A stretch of 64,000 bases of DNA from Candidatus Flavonifractor intestinigallinarum (GCA_019119165.1 DWXO01000047.1:35738-99737), one strand, 5' to 3'. Positions 29,061 through 38,608 are shown, counted from the stretch's first letter. The notes: generated by a model from the letters alone, not told the origin. Made by a program: numbers and translations.

Positions 29061-29936
29061 ATGCAATTCAAGCAACTGACCATGGATCAGATTTCCCTGG
29101 TGCAACCTTATTTCCGGCAGATGAGATCCAGGACCTGCGACTTTACGGTGGGCGGAATGTTCATGTGGCGGAATTACTATCATATGGAGTATGCCGTGGT
29201 GGACGGGACCTTCTACTCCCGCCTCCACGACCAGGACGGACAGGTGTATTATAACCTCCCTCTGGGCGAAACGGTGGCCCACGGGATCGGGGCACTGAGG
29301 AAGCTGACGGAAGGCGGGCCCCTGAAATTCTGCACCGTGCCCGAGTGTTATCTGGAGGAAGTGCAGTCGCTCTGCCCCAGGTGTGCTGTCAGCGAGCAGA
29401 CCGATTTCGCCGACTATCTGTATCTGGCCTCCGACCTGGCCCAGCTGGGGGGCAAGCGGTACAGCGGCCAGCGCAACCAGATCAGCCAGTTCAAGCGGGC
29501 CGTGGAGGGGTGGTCCTTCGATCCCCTGACCGCCGGAAACCTGGGGGCGGTGGAGGAATTTTTCACCCACACCTATCTGTCCGGGGCGGGCGCCGGGTCC
29601 ACGGAGCAGGAGGAGAACCGCCGGGTGCTGGAGGTGCTGCAAAACCTGGACCGGTACGGCATGGTGGGGGGTGTGCTCACCGCCGACGGGGCCATCGTGG
29701 GTTTCTCCCTGGGGGAAATCGTCAACGACACCCTGTTCACCCACATCGAGAAGGCCGACCGGAACTGCAAGGGGGCCTATCAGATGCTGGTCAACCAGTT
29801 TGCCGCCGCCTATGGGAGCGGGGACGTGACCTATATCAACCGGGAGGAGGATATGGGCGACCCGGGCCTGCGGCGGGCCAAGCAGGCCTACCACCCCGTG
29901 GAGCTGCTGAAAAAATATGTGGTGGAGATCATGTAA
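29061..29936 (+). CDS. DUF2156-like (phosphatidylglycerol lysyltransferase C-terminal/GNAT-like) protein
   Basis: FTVGGMFMWRNYYHMEYAVVDGTFYSR...GKRYSGQRNQISQFKR...YINREEDMGDPGLRRAKQAYHPVELLKKY. Confidence 0.75.
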   Translation: MQFKQLTMDQISLVQPYFRQMRSRTCDFTVGGMFMWRNYYHMEYAVVDGTFYSRLHDQDGQVYYNLPLGETVAHGIGALRKLTEGGPLKFCTVPECYLEEVQSLCPRCAVSEQTDFADYLYLASDLAQLGGKRYSGQRNQISQFKRAVEGWSFDPLTAGNLGAVEEFFTHTYLSGAGAGSTEQEENRRVLEVLQNLDRYGMVGGVLTADGAIVGFSLGEIVNDTLFTHIEKADRNCKGAYQMLVNQFAAAYGSGDVTYINREEDMGDPGLRRAKQAYHPVELLKKYVVEIM

Positions 29937-29940
29937 CACA

Positions 29941-29974
29941 GCGGGACGCGCCGTTTTAGGGCGCGTCCCGTTTT
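29941..29974 (+). terminator. intrinsic terminator
   Basis: GCGGGACGCGCC-GTTTTA-GGGCGCGTCCCGTTTTG. Confidence 0.85.
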
Positions 29975-30040
29975 GCCGTTCTGTGCCGGGGAGATATTTC
30001 CTGTGAGGAGGAATGGTGGTACAATGGAGGAACCAAAAAA

Positions 30041-30088
30041 GTTTTGCCGGAATAAAACCGGGGGTGCCTCTTCAGACACCAACAGACA
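30041..30088 (+). promoter_or_regulatory. putative ECF-type promoter motif, copy 1 (upstream of the sigma fusion gene)
   Basis: TTTTGCCGGAATAAAACCGGGGGTGCCTCTTCAGACACCAACAGACA; AAAACCG to AACAGACA start-to-start spacing 27 nt, same as the copy at 31800. Confidence 0.6.
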
Positions 30089-30114
30089 GAAACGTTCCAA
30101 AGGGAGGAAGTCAT

Positions 30115-31776
30115 ATGCAGCTTTTATCCGATCTGTCCAACACCGAGGCGGTGGCCCGGCTCCGGGCAGGGGATGAGGAGGTCTTTTCCCAGCTGTATCA
30201 GACCTGTTACCGCATGGTCTATCTCCAGGCCATGAAGATCCTGGGGCAGCCCGATCAGGCGGAGCAGGTGGTGCAGGATGTGTTCATCACCGTGTTCCGC
30301 TCCATCGATAAGCTGAAGGACCCGGAGGCCCTCCGGTCCTGGATCGGTGGTATTGCCGTCCGGCTGGCCCTCCATCAGCGGAAGATGCAGACCGACTCCC
30401 GTGAGTTCGCTCTGGAGGAGGAGGCTATGTTTGACCTTCTGGATTCCGGTCCCCCCGTGTCCTCGCCGGAGGATACCCTGTGCGAGCGGGACACGGGACT
30501 GATCCTGGGGGAGCTGGTGGACCAGCTCCCCGACGAGCAGCGCACCGCCGTCATGCTCTACTACTACGACCAGTGCCCCATCCGGCAGATCGCATCCATC
30601 CTGCAATGTGCCGAGGGCACCGTAAAAAGCCGCCTGAACTATGCCCGTAAGGCCCTGGAAAAGCTGATCCTCCTGCGGGAGCAGCGGGATGGGGTGCGGC
30701 TCCACGCCCTCAACCCGGGACTGCTCTTCCTGGCCCTGCTGCTCCAGGAGCAGAATCTGGCGGTGGACCAGCAGACCGTGGAGCGGGGGCTGCTGGCCGT
30801 CAGGGGGGCCCTGGGACTTACCGCGGCGGCGGCAGGCTCCACCGCGGCGGCTTCCACCGCGGCGGCCGCCACCACCGCCTCCGCCGCTGCCGCCGGGAGC
30901 GGCGGCCTGACCCTGGGGAGCAAGCTGGCCATTCTGCTGGTGGCGGGGGCCGTGGCCACGGGAGGGGGCGTGCTTCTGGCCAGCCGGCCCCAGCAGGAAC
31001 CCCAGCCCAGCGCCCCGGTGATGGCGGTGATCTCCCCCACCCCGTCGCCGTCGGCCACCCCCAGTCCCACCCCCTCGGCCACGCCGTCGGCCACTCCCAG
31101 CCCCACCCCCTCAGCCACGCCGTCGGCCACCCCCAGTCCTACCCCGTCGCCCTCCCCCACGCCTTCCGCCACCCCCAGGCCCACGGCAACGCCCAGGCCC
31201 ACCCCTACGCCTACCCCGGTGACCCCGGTGGTGGAGAACCGGAGCATGAGCTCTGATCTGGGGCGCAGCTACAGCTTCGGCGGCCAGTGGGGAGAGCTGA
31301 ATCCCTGGGACGCCGGCCTGCCGGCGGGCCTGACCTACAGCTCCTCCAATCCCGATGTGGCGTATATCGACAGCAGCGGAATGTTCAGCGCCCTCTCTCC
31401 CGGCACGGCGGTGCTCACCGGCGTTTCCGCCCAGGACCCCGGCACCCACTATACCATTACCGTCCAGGTCAGCAATACGGTGCCATGGGATTACCAAATT
31501 GCGGATACCACCCTCTGGGTGGGGCAAAGCGTTTATCATTACATTACCCCCTATGCCCTCTATTCCGGCTTTACCCTCAGTTCCACCGCATGGAGCAGCA
31601 GCGATCCCTCGGTGGTGGAGGTAGGTGTGCAGCAGCCTGACAGCTGCCAGCTCATCGCCAACGCCGCCGGCACAGCTACCATCAGCGGCACGGTCACCTT
31701 CCTGGCGGATACCCGGGCGGGAACGCGAACTTACACGGATCATATTTCCTTCCAGGTCACCGTAAGCGCCAGCTGA
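30115..31776 (+). CDS. ECF RNA polymerase sigma factor fused to TM helix, Pro/Ser/Thr linker and Ig-like (BIG2-type) domain
   Basis: Sigma2 ([34 protein letters not shown]) and sigma4 ([47 protein letters not shown]), [34 protein letters not shown] repeats, C-terminal [27 protein letters not shown]. Confidence 0.88.
   Translation: MQLLSDLSNTEAVARLRAGDEEVFSQLYQTCYRMVYLQAMKILGQPDQAEQVVQDVFITVFRSIDKLKDPEALRSWIGGIAVRLALHQRKMQTDSREFALEEEAMFDLLDSGPPVSSPEDTLCERDTGLILGELVDQLPDEQRTAVMLYYYDQCPIRQIASILQCAEGTVKSRLNYARKALEKLILLREQRDGVRLHALNPGLLFLALLLQEQNLAVDQQTVERGLLAVRGALGLTAAAAGSTAAASTAAAATTASAAAAGSGGLTLGSKLAILLVAGAVATGGGVLLASRPQQEPQPSAPVMAVISPTPSPSATPSPTPSATPSATPSPTPSATPSATPSPTPSPSPTPSATPRPTATPRPTPTPTPVTPVVENRSMSSDLGRSYSFGGQWGELNPWDAGLPAGLTYSSSNPDVAYIDSSGMFSALSPGTAVLTGVSAQDPGTHYTITVQVSNTVPWDYQIADTTLWVGQSVYHYITPYALYSGFTLSSTAWSSSDPSVVEVGVQQPDSCQLIANAAGTATISGTVTFLADTRAGTRTYTDHISFQVTVSAS
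31030..31230 (+). repeat. in-frame degenerate tandem repeat encoding the Pro/Ser/Thr/Ala linker (36-nt/12-aa higher-order unit)
   Basis: Protein [29 protein letters not shown]...[16 protein letters not shown]. Confidence 0.8.
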
Positions 31777-31799
31777 CCCGCGCAAAAAAAATAAAAAAA

Positions 31800-31848
31800 T
31801 TTTGTCCGGGTTTAAAACCGGGGCGCCGGTTCGGAACACTAACAGACA
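31800..31848 (+). promoter_or_regulatory. putative ECF-type promoter motif, copy 2 (upstream of the SLH protein gene)
   Basis: TTTTGTCCGGGTTTAAAACCGGGGCGCCGGTTCGGAACACTAACAGACA; aligns with 30041-30088. Confidence 0.6.
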
Positions 31849-31891
31849 AAGCCCCCGCGAAACCCCAAAATCAAGAGAAGGAGAATGAACA

Positions 31892-33889
31892 ATGAAAAGA
31901 CGATCTTTACGCCTGCTTTCCTGTCTGTGTGCTCTGTCCATGGCCACCTCCATGCTGCCGGCGGCCTGGGCCGCGGAACCGACGCCCCTGCAATCCACCG
32001 TTGCCGGCGGCACCTACAACGGCAACTGGGCGGTACCCATTGACGCCTACCTGTACCAGGACGGCGACAACCTGGTGCGGGTGGAGTATTACCCCGGCTC
32101 CTGGGTCAGCGACGGCCAGGGCAACATTGTGAAGTGGAATTCCTATCCCCGGCTGGTGACCGAGACCTACGACAGCAGCTTCCGGCTGATCTCCTCGGTG
32201 GATCTGGACATGGAGCTGGACCTGTGGGGCGGCTTCTATGCCGGTGAGGACTACAATTTTGTGATCTTCGGTCAGGAGAACCCCAGTGAGAACGACAACG
32301 CCGAGGTCATCCGGGTGGTGAAGTACGACAAGGACTGGAACCGCCTGGGCCAGGCCAGCCTGCGGGGGGCCAACACCACCATCCCCTTTGACGCCGGCAG
32401 CGTGCGGTGCGACGAGTACAACGGATACCTCTATGTACGCACCAGCCATGAGATGTACCAGTCCGGCGACGGGCTCAACCACCAGGCCAACCTGACCTTC
32501 TCGGTGCGTGAGTCCGATATGACCATCACCGACGGCTATCACGGTGTGGTGTCCAACCGGGGCTATGTGTCCCACTCCTTCAACCAGTTTATCCTGGTGG
32601 ACGGCCAGGGGCGGCTGGTGGCGCTGGACCACGGCGACGCCTACCCCGCCAGAGGGGCGCTTCTCTCCCGCTATGACAATGAGGCGGGGAGCGACACCTT
32701 TGCCACGGGCTGCCAGACCTTTGCCGTGACCACCTGGTCCGGCGGCGTGGGCGAGAATACCACCGGCGCCAATGTGACCGACCTGGCGGAGACCTCCACC
32801 GGCTATCTGGCGGCCTACAGCAGCACCGGCAAGGGGGCCGCCTCCACCATCGGAAGAGATTCCATGAACATCTTCCTCAGCTATACCAGCAAGGACGATT
32901 TCTCCTCCGGCGGCACCACCGTGCGCCAGCTCACCTCCTGGGAGAGCGGCTCCGACGAGTACGGCTCCCAGCCTATGCTGGTCCCCACCGGCCCGGACGG
33001 CGGCTACATCCTGTGGGAGATGGCTGAGAAGTGGGACAACGGCTACTATTACAGCAAGGATACTGTCCAGTATGCCGCCTACTCCGCCGACGGCACAATT
33101 TCCGACATCAAGAGCGCCGACGGCGTGCGGATGTCCCGCTGCCACCCCATCGCCTGCGACGGCAAGGTGGTGTGGTACGCCACCGACAACTCCGCGCCCG
33201 TGTTCTATGTGCTGGACGAATCCGGAATCCAGTCCTACCCCGTGGAGGAGAGCGGCCAGCAGCAGCCTGATCCCGAGCCCACCCCCGACCCCGATCCCAC
33301 GCCTGATCCCGATCCTACCCCCGATCCCGATGACGGTGAGAGCGGCAGCATCTCCTTCAGCGACGTGTCCGCCGGTCAGTGGTACGCCGACTATGTGGTA
33401 AAAGCCGCCCAGGCCGGTCTGATGCAGGGCACCGGCGGCGACAAGTTCAGCCCCAACGGCACCCTCACCGTGGCCGAGGTGGTCACCCTCACCGCCCGGC
33501 TGTACGCCGACCGTCATGGGGAGAGCGTTCCCACCTCCGACGGCGCTTGGTACCAGGGCGCCTATGACTACTGCATCGACAACGGCCTGTTTACCACCGG
33601 CGAGGTGCCCTCGTATATCATGCGGAACAAGGCCAGCCGTTTCCAGATGGTGGATCTGCTGGACCGGGCGGTGCCCGAGGAGGAGAAGCAGGTCATCAAC
33701 GTGGTGTTCAACGGCGAGGTCCCCGATGTACAGGAGACCGATCTCTACGGCCCGGTGGTCTATCTGTGGTACCGTGCCGGCATCTTGGAGGGAGATAGTT
33801 CCGGCCGCTTCCACGGTACCACCGGCATCAGCCGGGCGGAGACCGCGGCCATCCTCTGCCGCCTGGCTGGGCTGACCCCCCGGGTGTGA
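31892..33889 (+). CDS. secreted SLH-domain surface protein
   Basis: Signal peptide MKRRSLRLLSCLCALSMATSMLPAAWA, PDPEPTPDPDP linker, SLH-like FSDVSAGQWYADYVVKAAQAGLMQGTGGDKFSPNGTLTVAEVVTLTARLYA. Confidence 0.88.
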   Translation: MKRRSLRLLSCLCALSMATSMLPAAWAAEPTPLQSTVAGGTYNGNWAVPIDAYLYQDGDNLVRVEYYPGSWVSDGQGNIVKWNSYPRLVTETYDSSFRLISSVDLDMELDLWGGFYAGEDYNFVIFGQENPSENDNAEVIRVVKYDKDWNRLGQASLRGANTTIPFDAGSVRCDEYNGYLYVRTSHEMYQSGDGLNHQANLTFSVRESDMTITDGYHGVVSNRGYVSHSFNQFILVDGQGRLVALDHGDAYPARGALLSRYDNEAGSDTFATGCQTFAVTTWSGGVGENTTGANVTDLAETSTGYLAAYSSTGKGAASTIGRDSMNIFLSYTSKDDFSSGGTTVRQLTSWESGSDEYGSQPMLVPTGPDGGYILWEMAEKWDNGYYYSKDTVQYAAYSADGTISDIKSADGVRMSRCHPIACDGKVVWYATDNSAPVFYVLDESGIQSYPVEESGQQQPDPEPTPDPDPTPDPDPTPDPDDGESGSISFSDVSAGQWYADYVVKAAQAGLMQGTGGDKFSPNGTLTVAEVVTLTARLYADRHGESVPTSDGAWYQGAYDYCIDNGLFTTGEVPSYIMRNKASRFQMVDLLDRAVPEEEKQVINVVFNGEVPDVQETDLYGPVVYLWYRAGILEGDSSGRFHGTTGISRAETAAILCRLAGLTPRV

Positions 33890-34006
33890 CCTGGTATCTG
33901 CCGGTATTTGGACAACAATTTCATAGAAATTAACCTGGGATAATGTAGAAACCACGCAAAATATGATAAAATAAAACACTAATATTTTGTGTTGGGAGGA
34001 TGAGAG

Positions 34007-34606
34007 ATGGATCTGCCAGAGATTTATCGCGGTTTGTTCGGACTGACGGACCAGTCCCTCATCCAGAGGCTCACGGAGCGGGGCGAGCTGCGCAGCGTAA
34101 AAAAGGGCCATCTGCTCTACCGGGAGGGGGAGCGCCCCACAAAGCTGACCTTTTTGCTCCAGGGGCTGCTGCGGGGCTACTTTCTGGATGCCGGCGGACG
34201 GGATATCACCGACTGCTTTGCCTTTGAGCCGGGCGCTCCCGCCACCGCCTGCATCGCCCTGGGGGAACCGGCCACCATCAGCATCGAGGCCCTCACCGAC
34301 AGCCTGGTGCTGGAGCTGCCCATGAGTCTGGTGCTGGAGCTGATGGAGGAGCATATTGAGCTCTACCGCCTGTACAGCGGCTTTCTGCTGGACGCCCTCA
34401 GGCGCCACTGGGAGGTAAAGGCCGCCATGTACCAGTACGACGCCATGGAGCGGTACCGCTGGTTCATGCAGGCCTATCCCAACCTGTGCAGCCATGTCAG
34501 CGGCAAGCACATCGCCTCCTTCCTGGGCATGACCCAGGTGACCCTCAGCCGCCTGCGCCGCACCCTGCGGGAGGCGGGGCAGCTCCAGGCCGCCGAGGAA
34601 GAATAA
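34007..34606 (+). CDS. Crp/Fnr family transcriptional regulator
   Basis: cNMP-binding-like N-terminus (LTERGELRSVKKGHLLYREGERPTKLTFLLQGLLRGYF) and C-terminal HTH (KHIASFLGMTQVTLSRLRRTL). Confidence 0.85.
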   Translation: MDLPEIYRGLFGLTDQSLIQRLTERGELRSVKKGHLLYREGERPTKLTFLLQGLLRGYFLDAGGRDITDCFAFEPGAPATACIALGEPATISIEALTDSLVLELPMSLVLELMEEHIELYRLYSGFLLDALRRHWEVKAAMYQYDAMERYRWFMQAYPNLCSHVSGKHIASFLGMTQVTLSRLRRTLREAGQLQAAEEE

Positions 34607-34607
34607 C

Positions 34608-34646
34608 AAAAAAGGACGTATCGCCAAAGCGATACGTCCTTTTTTA
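34608..34646. terminator. bidirectional terminator between convergent genes
   Basis: AAAAAAGGACGTATCGC-CAAA-GCGATACGTCCTTTTTT. Confidence 0.9.
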
Positions 34647-34652
34647 TGGGGT

Positions 34653-36044
34653 TCAGGCGTGTTTGCCCTCCAGCTCCTTCCGGCGGCGGTCCAGGATGCG
34701 GGGGAAGCGCCACAGGAACATGGAACCGGTGGTGAGGGCGGCCAGGATGTCGGCCACCGGCTCGGCCAGGAACACCGCCATGACCTGATGGCCGGTGATG
34801 AGCCGGGGCAGAATGAGGATGAGGGGGAGCAGCAGGATCACCTTCCGCAGCAGGGCCAGAAACAGGGAGATCTTGGCCTGGCCCAGGGCCACAAAGGTCT
34901 GCTGGCAGGAGGTCTGGATGCCCAGCATGAACATTCCGCACACATAGATCCGCAGGGCCCACACCGCCAGATCCACCAGCTCCGGCTTGTCGTTGAAGAG
35001 CATCACAAAGGCGTGGGGGAAGAGCTCCAGGGCCAGGCAGGCGGTACAGCTGGAGGTAAAGGCGCTGATGAGCAGCAGCTTGAAGGCCTTCTTCACCCGG
35101 TCCAGCTTGCCCGCGCCGTAGTTGAAGCCGATGATGGGCTGGGCCCCCTGGGCGATGCCCTGGAGGAGCAGGAAGAAGATTTGCAGCACGCTGGAGCAGA
35201 TGGTCATGGCTCCCACGGCGGAGGTGCCGCCGTAGGCCTTGAGGGAGGCGTTGAAGGCCACGTTTACCAGGCTCTCGGTGGCGTTCATGATAAAGGGGGA
35301 CACACCCAGGGCCACCACCGGGGCCAGCACCTTGGGATTGATGCGGAAGTGCCGCCGCTGCAGCCGCAGCCTGGTGCGCTTGCCGGTAAGGAACCGGAGC
35401 ACCCACACCGCCGAGACGCCCTGGGCGGTGATGGTGGCCAGGGCCGCGCCTTTGACGCCCATGTTGAAGCCGAAGATAAACACCGGGTCCAGCACGATGT
35501 TGGTCACCGCGCCGATGAGCACCGTGGCCATGGAGATGGTGGAAAAGCCCTGGGAGGTAATAAAGAAGTTAAGCCCCAGAGAGATCTCCACAAAAATGGT
35601 GCCCCACAGATAGATGGTCAGATAGTCAGTGGCGAAGCCGATGGTCTCCTCCGTGGCGCCGAAGAGGAGGAGCATAGGCTCCTTGATGGCCAGGAAGAGG
35701 GCGGTCACCAGCACCGACAGAGCGATGAGCAGGGCGGTGCAGTTGCCCAGGATGGCGTTGGCCTGATCCTCCTTGCCCTCTCCCATGCGTACCACCGCCC
35801 GGGAGCCGCCCCCCATGCCCACCAGGGCGGAGATGGCGGAGACGAACATCAGCACCGGGAAGCACACCCCCAGGCCGGTGAGGGCCAGATCCCCCACCCC
35901 CTCGATGTGGCCGATGTAGATGCGGTCCACGATGTTGTACAGGGCGTTTACCAGCTGGGCGGTGACCGAGGGCAGCGCCAGCCGCAGCAGCAGCTTGCCT
36001 ACCGGGTCCCGGCCCAGGTCGTTTTCTCGTTTTGCCACAGCCAT
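34653..36044 (-). CDS. MATE family efflux transporter
   Basis: DPVGKLLLRLALPSVTAQLVNALYNIVDRIYIGHIEGVGDLALTGLGVCFP. Confidence 0.93.
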   Translation of the reverse strand: MAVAKRENDLGRDPVGKLLLRLALPSVTAQLVNALYNIVDRIYIGHIEGVGDLALTGLGVCFPVLMFVSAISALVGMGGGSRAVVRMGEGKEDQANAILGNCTALLIALSVLVTALFLAIKEPMLLLFGATEETIGFATDYLTIYLWGTIFVEISLGLNFFITSQGFSTISMATVLIGAVTNIVLDPVFIFGFNMGVKGAALATITAQGVSAVWVLRFLTGKRTRLRLQRRHFRINPKVLAPVVALGVSPFIMNATESLVNVAFNASLKAYGGTSAVGAMTICSSVLQIFFLLLQGIAQGAQPIIGFNYGAGKLDRVKKAFKLLLISAFTSSCTACLALELFPHAFVMLFNDKPELVDLAVWALRIYVCGMFMLGIQTSCQQTFVALGQAKISLFLALLRKVILLLPLILILPRLITGHQVMAVFLAEPVADILAALTTGSMFLWRFPRILDRRRKELEGKHA

Positions 36045-36628
36045 TACGCCTCGTCTTTCTCCAGAAAATAGGTGGCCTCCATGTCCGCCACGCTGAGGGC
36101 GAAGGCCAGGGGGTACTGCTGGAAGGCCTGGCCCACCAGCCGCTTGTCCTCGTCGCCGGAGAAGCCCATGTGCCAGCGGATGGCCATGGCCTCCTCCCGG
36201 GTGAGCCGCAAAAAGCCGGAGAGAATATACACGCTCTTCTCCCCGTGGCCGTAGGGCAGATTATCCTCGTAAAAGAAGGTGGGCACGCTCTGCCACTTGC
36301 CGTCGGGGCCCTTCACGTTGCGGGTGCCCCCCCGGTAGCAGCCGATCTTGCATACGTCGTGGAGGAGGGAGACCAGAGCCACCGTCTCCGGGGAGTAGTC
36401 CAGGCCGTACAGCTCCCGCACCCGTTCCCGCTCCAGATAGGCCTCCAGGCAGCGGTAGACGTTGACGCTGTGCTCGCACAGGCCGCCGGGGTAGGAGCCG
36501 TGGAACCGGGCGGAGGCGGGAGAGGTGAAAAAGTCGCTCTTGTGCTCCAGGTAGTCCAGCAGAGCGTCGGATCCCTCCCGGTGGATGTTGTCCCGGTAAA
36601 TCTGGAGAAATACTTCCTTACTGTCCAT
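36044..36628 (-). CDS. HD-domain phosphohydrolase
   Basis: GLCEHSVNVYRCL...VALVSLLHDVCKIGCY, WHMGF. Confidence 0.75.
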   Translation of the reverse strand: MDSKEVFLQIYRDNIHREGSDALLDYLEHKSDFFTSPASARFHGSYPGGLCEHSVNVYRCLEAYLERERVRELYGLDYSPETVALVSLLHDVCKIGCYRGGTRNVKGPDGKWQSVPTFFYEDNLPYGHGEKSVYILSGFLRLTREEAMAIRWHMGFSGDEDKRLVGQAFQQYPLAFALSVADMEATYFLEKDEA

Positions 36629-36744
36629 GACAGACCTCCTCGTTCTTCACTCAAAGGCCAGTATAGCACAGCCCCCCGCAAAAAGCCACCCCATGCACCG
36701 CTGATTCGCACCCCGAATAGAATGGGCGGAACAGGAGGTGCTCC

Positions 36745-37314
36745 ATGGAGTGGTTTTCCATGCTGGCGGCGGCGGTCCTGTTTGCCGCCGCCTGTAATTT
36801 TGATACGGTGATCCTGGCCATGGGCTGGGCGGTCCGGGGGGTGCGCCCCTCCCCCTCCCATACCCTGGTGATCGCCGGGCTCACCACCCTCATCACCTGG
36901 CTGTCCCTGGTGCTGGGCAAAGGGGCGGCGGCCACCCTGGGCCGCAGCTTTGCCGGGGCTCTGGGAGGGCTGGTGCTGGCGGGGATCGGGCTGTGGTTTG
37001 TGCTGGACTGGCTGCGGAGCCTGGGTAATCCCGGCCAGGAGGATACCCCCGCCGCCGGGAAGAGCCTGCTGGGCTGGGTGGCTCTGGCCGCCGCCCTGGC
37101 GGTGAACAACGCCGGGGTGGGCGTGGCCGCCGGGGCCTCCGGCGTGGGCCCCGCCCTGGCCTCCCTGGCCAATTTTGTACTTACCCTGGCCGCCCTGCCC
37201 CTGGGCCGGGTGCTGGCCGACAAGGTGGCCGGGCGGCTGCTGGGCCGGTTCGCCCTCCCCCTGTCCGGCCTGCTCCTCATCGCCCTGGGGGTGTGGCAGG
37301 TGCTGGGGGGATAA
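36745..37314 (+). CDS. MntP/YtaF-like membrane protein
   Basis: FAAACNFDTVILAMGWAVRG, internal duplication NNAGVGVAAG, polytopic. Confidence 0.6.
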   Translation: MEWFSMLAAAVLFAAACNFDTVILAMGWAVRGVRPSPSHTLVIAGLTTLITWLSLVLGKGAAATLGRSFAGALGGLVLAGIGLWFVLDWLRSLGNPGQEDTPAAGKSLLGWVALAAALAVNNAGVGVAAGASGVGPALASLANFVLTLAALPLGRVLADKVAGRLLGRFALPLSGLLLIALGVWQVLGG

Positions 37315-37315
37315 G

Positions 37316-37350
37316 AAAAAGGCCTGTTGCAAACTGCAACAGGCCTTTTG
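37316..37350. terminator. bidirectional terminator
   Basis: AAAAAGGCCTGTTGCAAACTGCAACAGGCCTTTTG. Confidence 0.85.
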
Positions 37351-37366
37351 TAATGTACGGATGGAA

Positions 37367-37810
37367 TTACTTCCGGCCGCCCCGGCGGGAGCTGCGGCGC
37401 TCCGCCTGACGCAGCTCGGACAGCTTGCTGTCGGAGGAGGCCATGAACTGCTTCAGCCGGTCCTCAAAGGTGGTGGGCTCGGCGGGAGCGGGCTTGCCCC
37501 GGAAACCGCCGTTGAAGCCGCCGGGACGTCCGCCGGGCCGGCCCTGACCGCCGTGACCGGCGGGACGGGGGGGCGGATCCATAGCCTTCTTAATGGAGAG
37601 GTTGATACGGCCGTTCTCGTCAATGCCGATGACCTTGACCTTGACCTCCTGTCCTTCCTTCAGATGATCCTTTACATCGTTGACATAGGAATAGGCGATC
37701 TCAGAGATGTGCACCAGCCCCGATTTGCCCTCGGGCAGCGAGACGAAAGCGCCGAACTTCGTGATGCCTGTGACCTTTCCTTCCACAATCGTACCAACAC
37801 CAAACTCCAT
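37367..37810 (-). CDS. S1 RNA-binding domain protein (YabR-like)
   Basis: MEFGVGTIVEGKVTGITKFGAFVSLPEGKSGLVHISEIAYSYVNDV. Confidence 0.9.
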   Translation of the reverse strand: MEFGVGTIVEGKVTGITKFGAFVSLPEGKSGLVHISEIAYSYVNDVKDHLKEGQEVKVKVIGIDENGRINLSIKKAMDPPPRPAGHGGQGRPGGRPGGFNGGFRGKPAPAEPTTFEDRLKQFMASSDSKLSELRQAERRSSRRGGRK

Positions 37811-37838
37811 GTGCGTGAAAAATCCTCTCTTTCAAAAT

Positions 37839-38114
37839 TCAATCGGTGAACTGGAAGACGTACTCGCCCGGCTCCACCAGGCCCAGCTTCTCCCTGGCCA
37901 GGTCAGCCTGCCGGTCCGGATCGCCGCTGTTTTCCACGGCGTCGGCCAGGTCGGCGTTGACCTGCTTCTGCTCCTCCACCTGCTTTTGGGCGGCGGCCAG
38001 ATCGGCCTGGGCGGCCTGAAGCTGACTGCGCATGGTCAGCAGGCCGGTGGCGGTGCCGATGAGCAGCGTCAGAATGACGAGTTTGGTCAGAAGGGATGCT
38101 TTCTTGAGTTTCAT
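37839..38114 (-). CDS. divIC: septum formation initiator (DivIC/FtsL family)
   Basis: MKLKKASLLTKLVILTLLIGTATGLLTMRSQLQAAQADLAAAQKQVEEQKQVNADL...ADLAREKLGLVEPGEYVF; ATG 38114. Confidence 0.85.
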   Translation of the reverse strand: MKLKKASLLTKLVILTLLIGTATGLLTMRSQLQAAQADLAAAQKQVEEQKQVNADLADAVENSGDPDRQADLAREKLGLVEPGEYVFQFTD

Positions 38115-38607
38115 GGGTGACTCCTTCCCCGTCGGCGGCCCGGTCTGACCGGGGGGTATCTTCCGTTTCATCGGATATTGCATTTATTTTATACCACTTC
38201 GGTCGATAATGGAAGGCTTTTTTTGCGGATTTTCCGATTTTTTTACAGAGCTTCCCCACCACCACAAGGGGTAGTGTGACGATATGCCACACCGCCCCAA
38301 CAAAATCTGCAAGCCGGTAGCCCAGCCACAAAAAGCCCCGGCTCAGGGCCCAGAAGTAGAGGGCGCCGCCGATCAGCACCCCGGCCAGCAGGTAGCCCCG
38401 CACCTCCCCCCGGCCCGCCACGGTGGTATACACAAAGAGGGCCACCGTCACCACCAGCCAGAACAGCAGGTCCAGCAGTCCGCCGATAAGGGGGACGGGC
38501 AGGCGCACCCGCAGGATGCGCAGCAGATCGTACACCAGCCCCGCCGCCGCCCCCAGAGCCGCCGCCCCCAGCAGATAGACGGCCTGCTCCGATACCCAGA
38601 TCTCCAT
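37903..38607 (-). CDS. yabQ: spore cortex biosynthesis protein YabQ, with a 3' extension overlapping divIC
   Basis: MEIWVSEQAVYLLGAAALGAAAGLVYDLLRILRV...; located yabP-yabQ-divIC-yabR. Confidence 0.8.
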   Translation of the reverse strand: MEIWVSEQAVYLLGAAALGAAAGLVYDLLRILRVRLPVPLIGGLLDLLFWLVVTVALFVYTTVAGRGEVRGYLLAGVLIGGALYFWALSRGFLWLGYRLADFVGAVWHIVTLPLVVVGKLCKKIGKSAKKAFHYRPKWYKINAISDETEDTPRSDRAADGEGVTHETQESIPSDQTRHSDAAHRHRHRPADHAQSASGRPGRSGRRPKAGGGAEAGQRRPGRRRGKQRRSGPAG

Positions 38608-38608
38608 C

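Noticed and set aside
30013-30114. 34-aa N-terminal extension of the sigma fusion in the ORF track
   Set aside because: It runs through the promoter-like motif; the ATG at 30115 has an SD (AAGGGAGG) and begins the sigma domain.
31907-34627. 906-aa minus-strand ORF opposite the SLH and Crp-like genes
   Set aside because: Antisense artefact of high GC3: Gly/Val/His/Leu-rich, no domain, while the plus-strand frames have signal peptide, SLH and HTH motifs.
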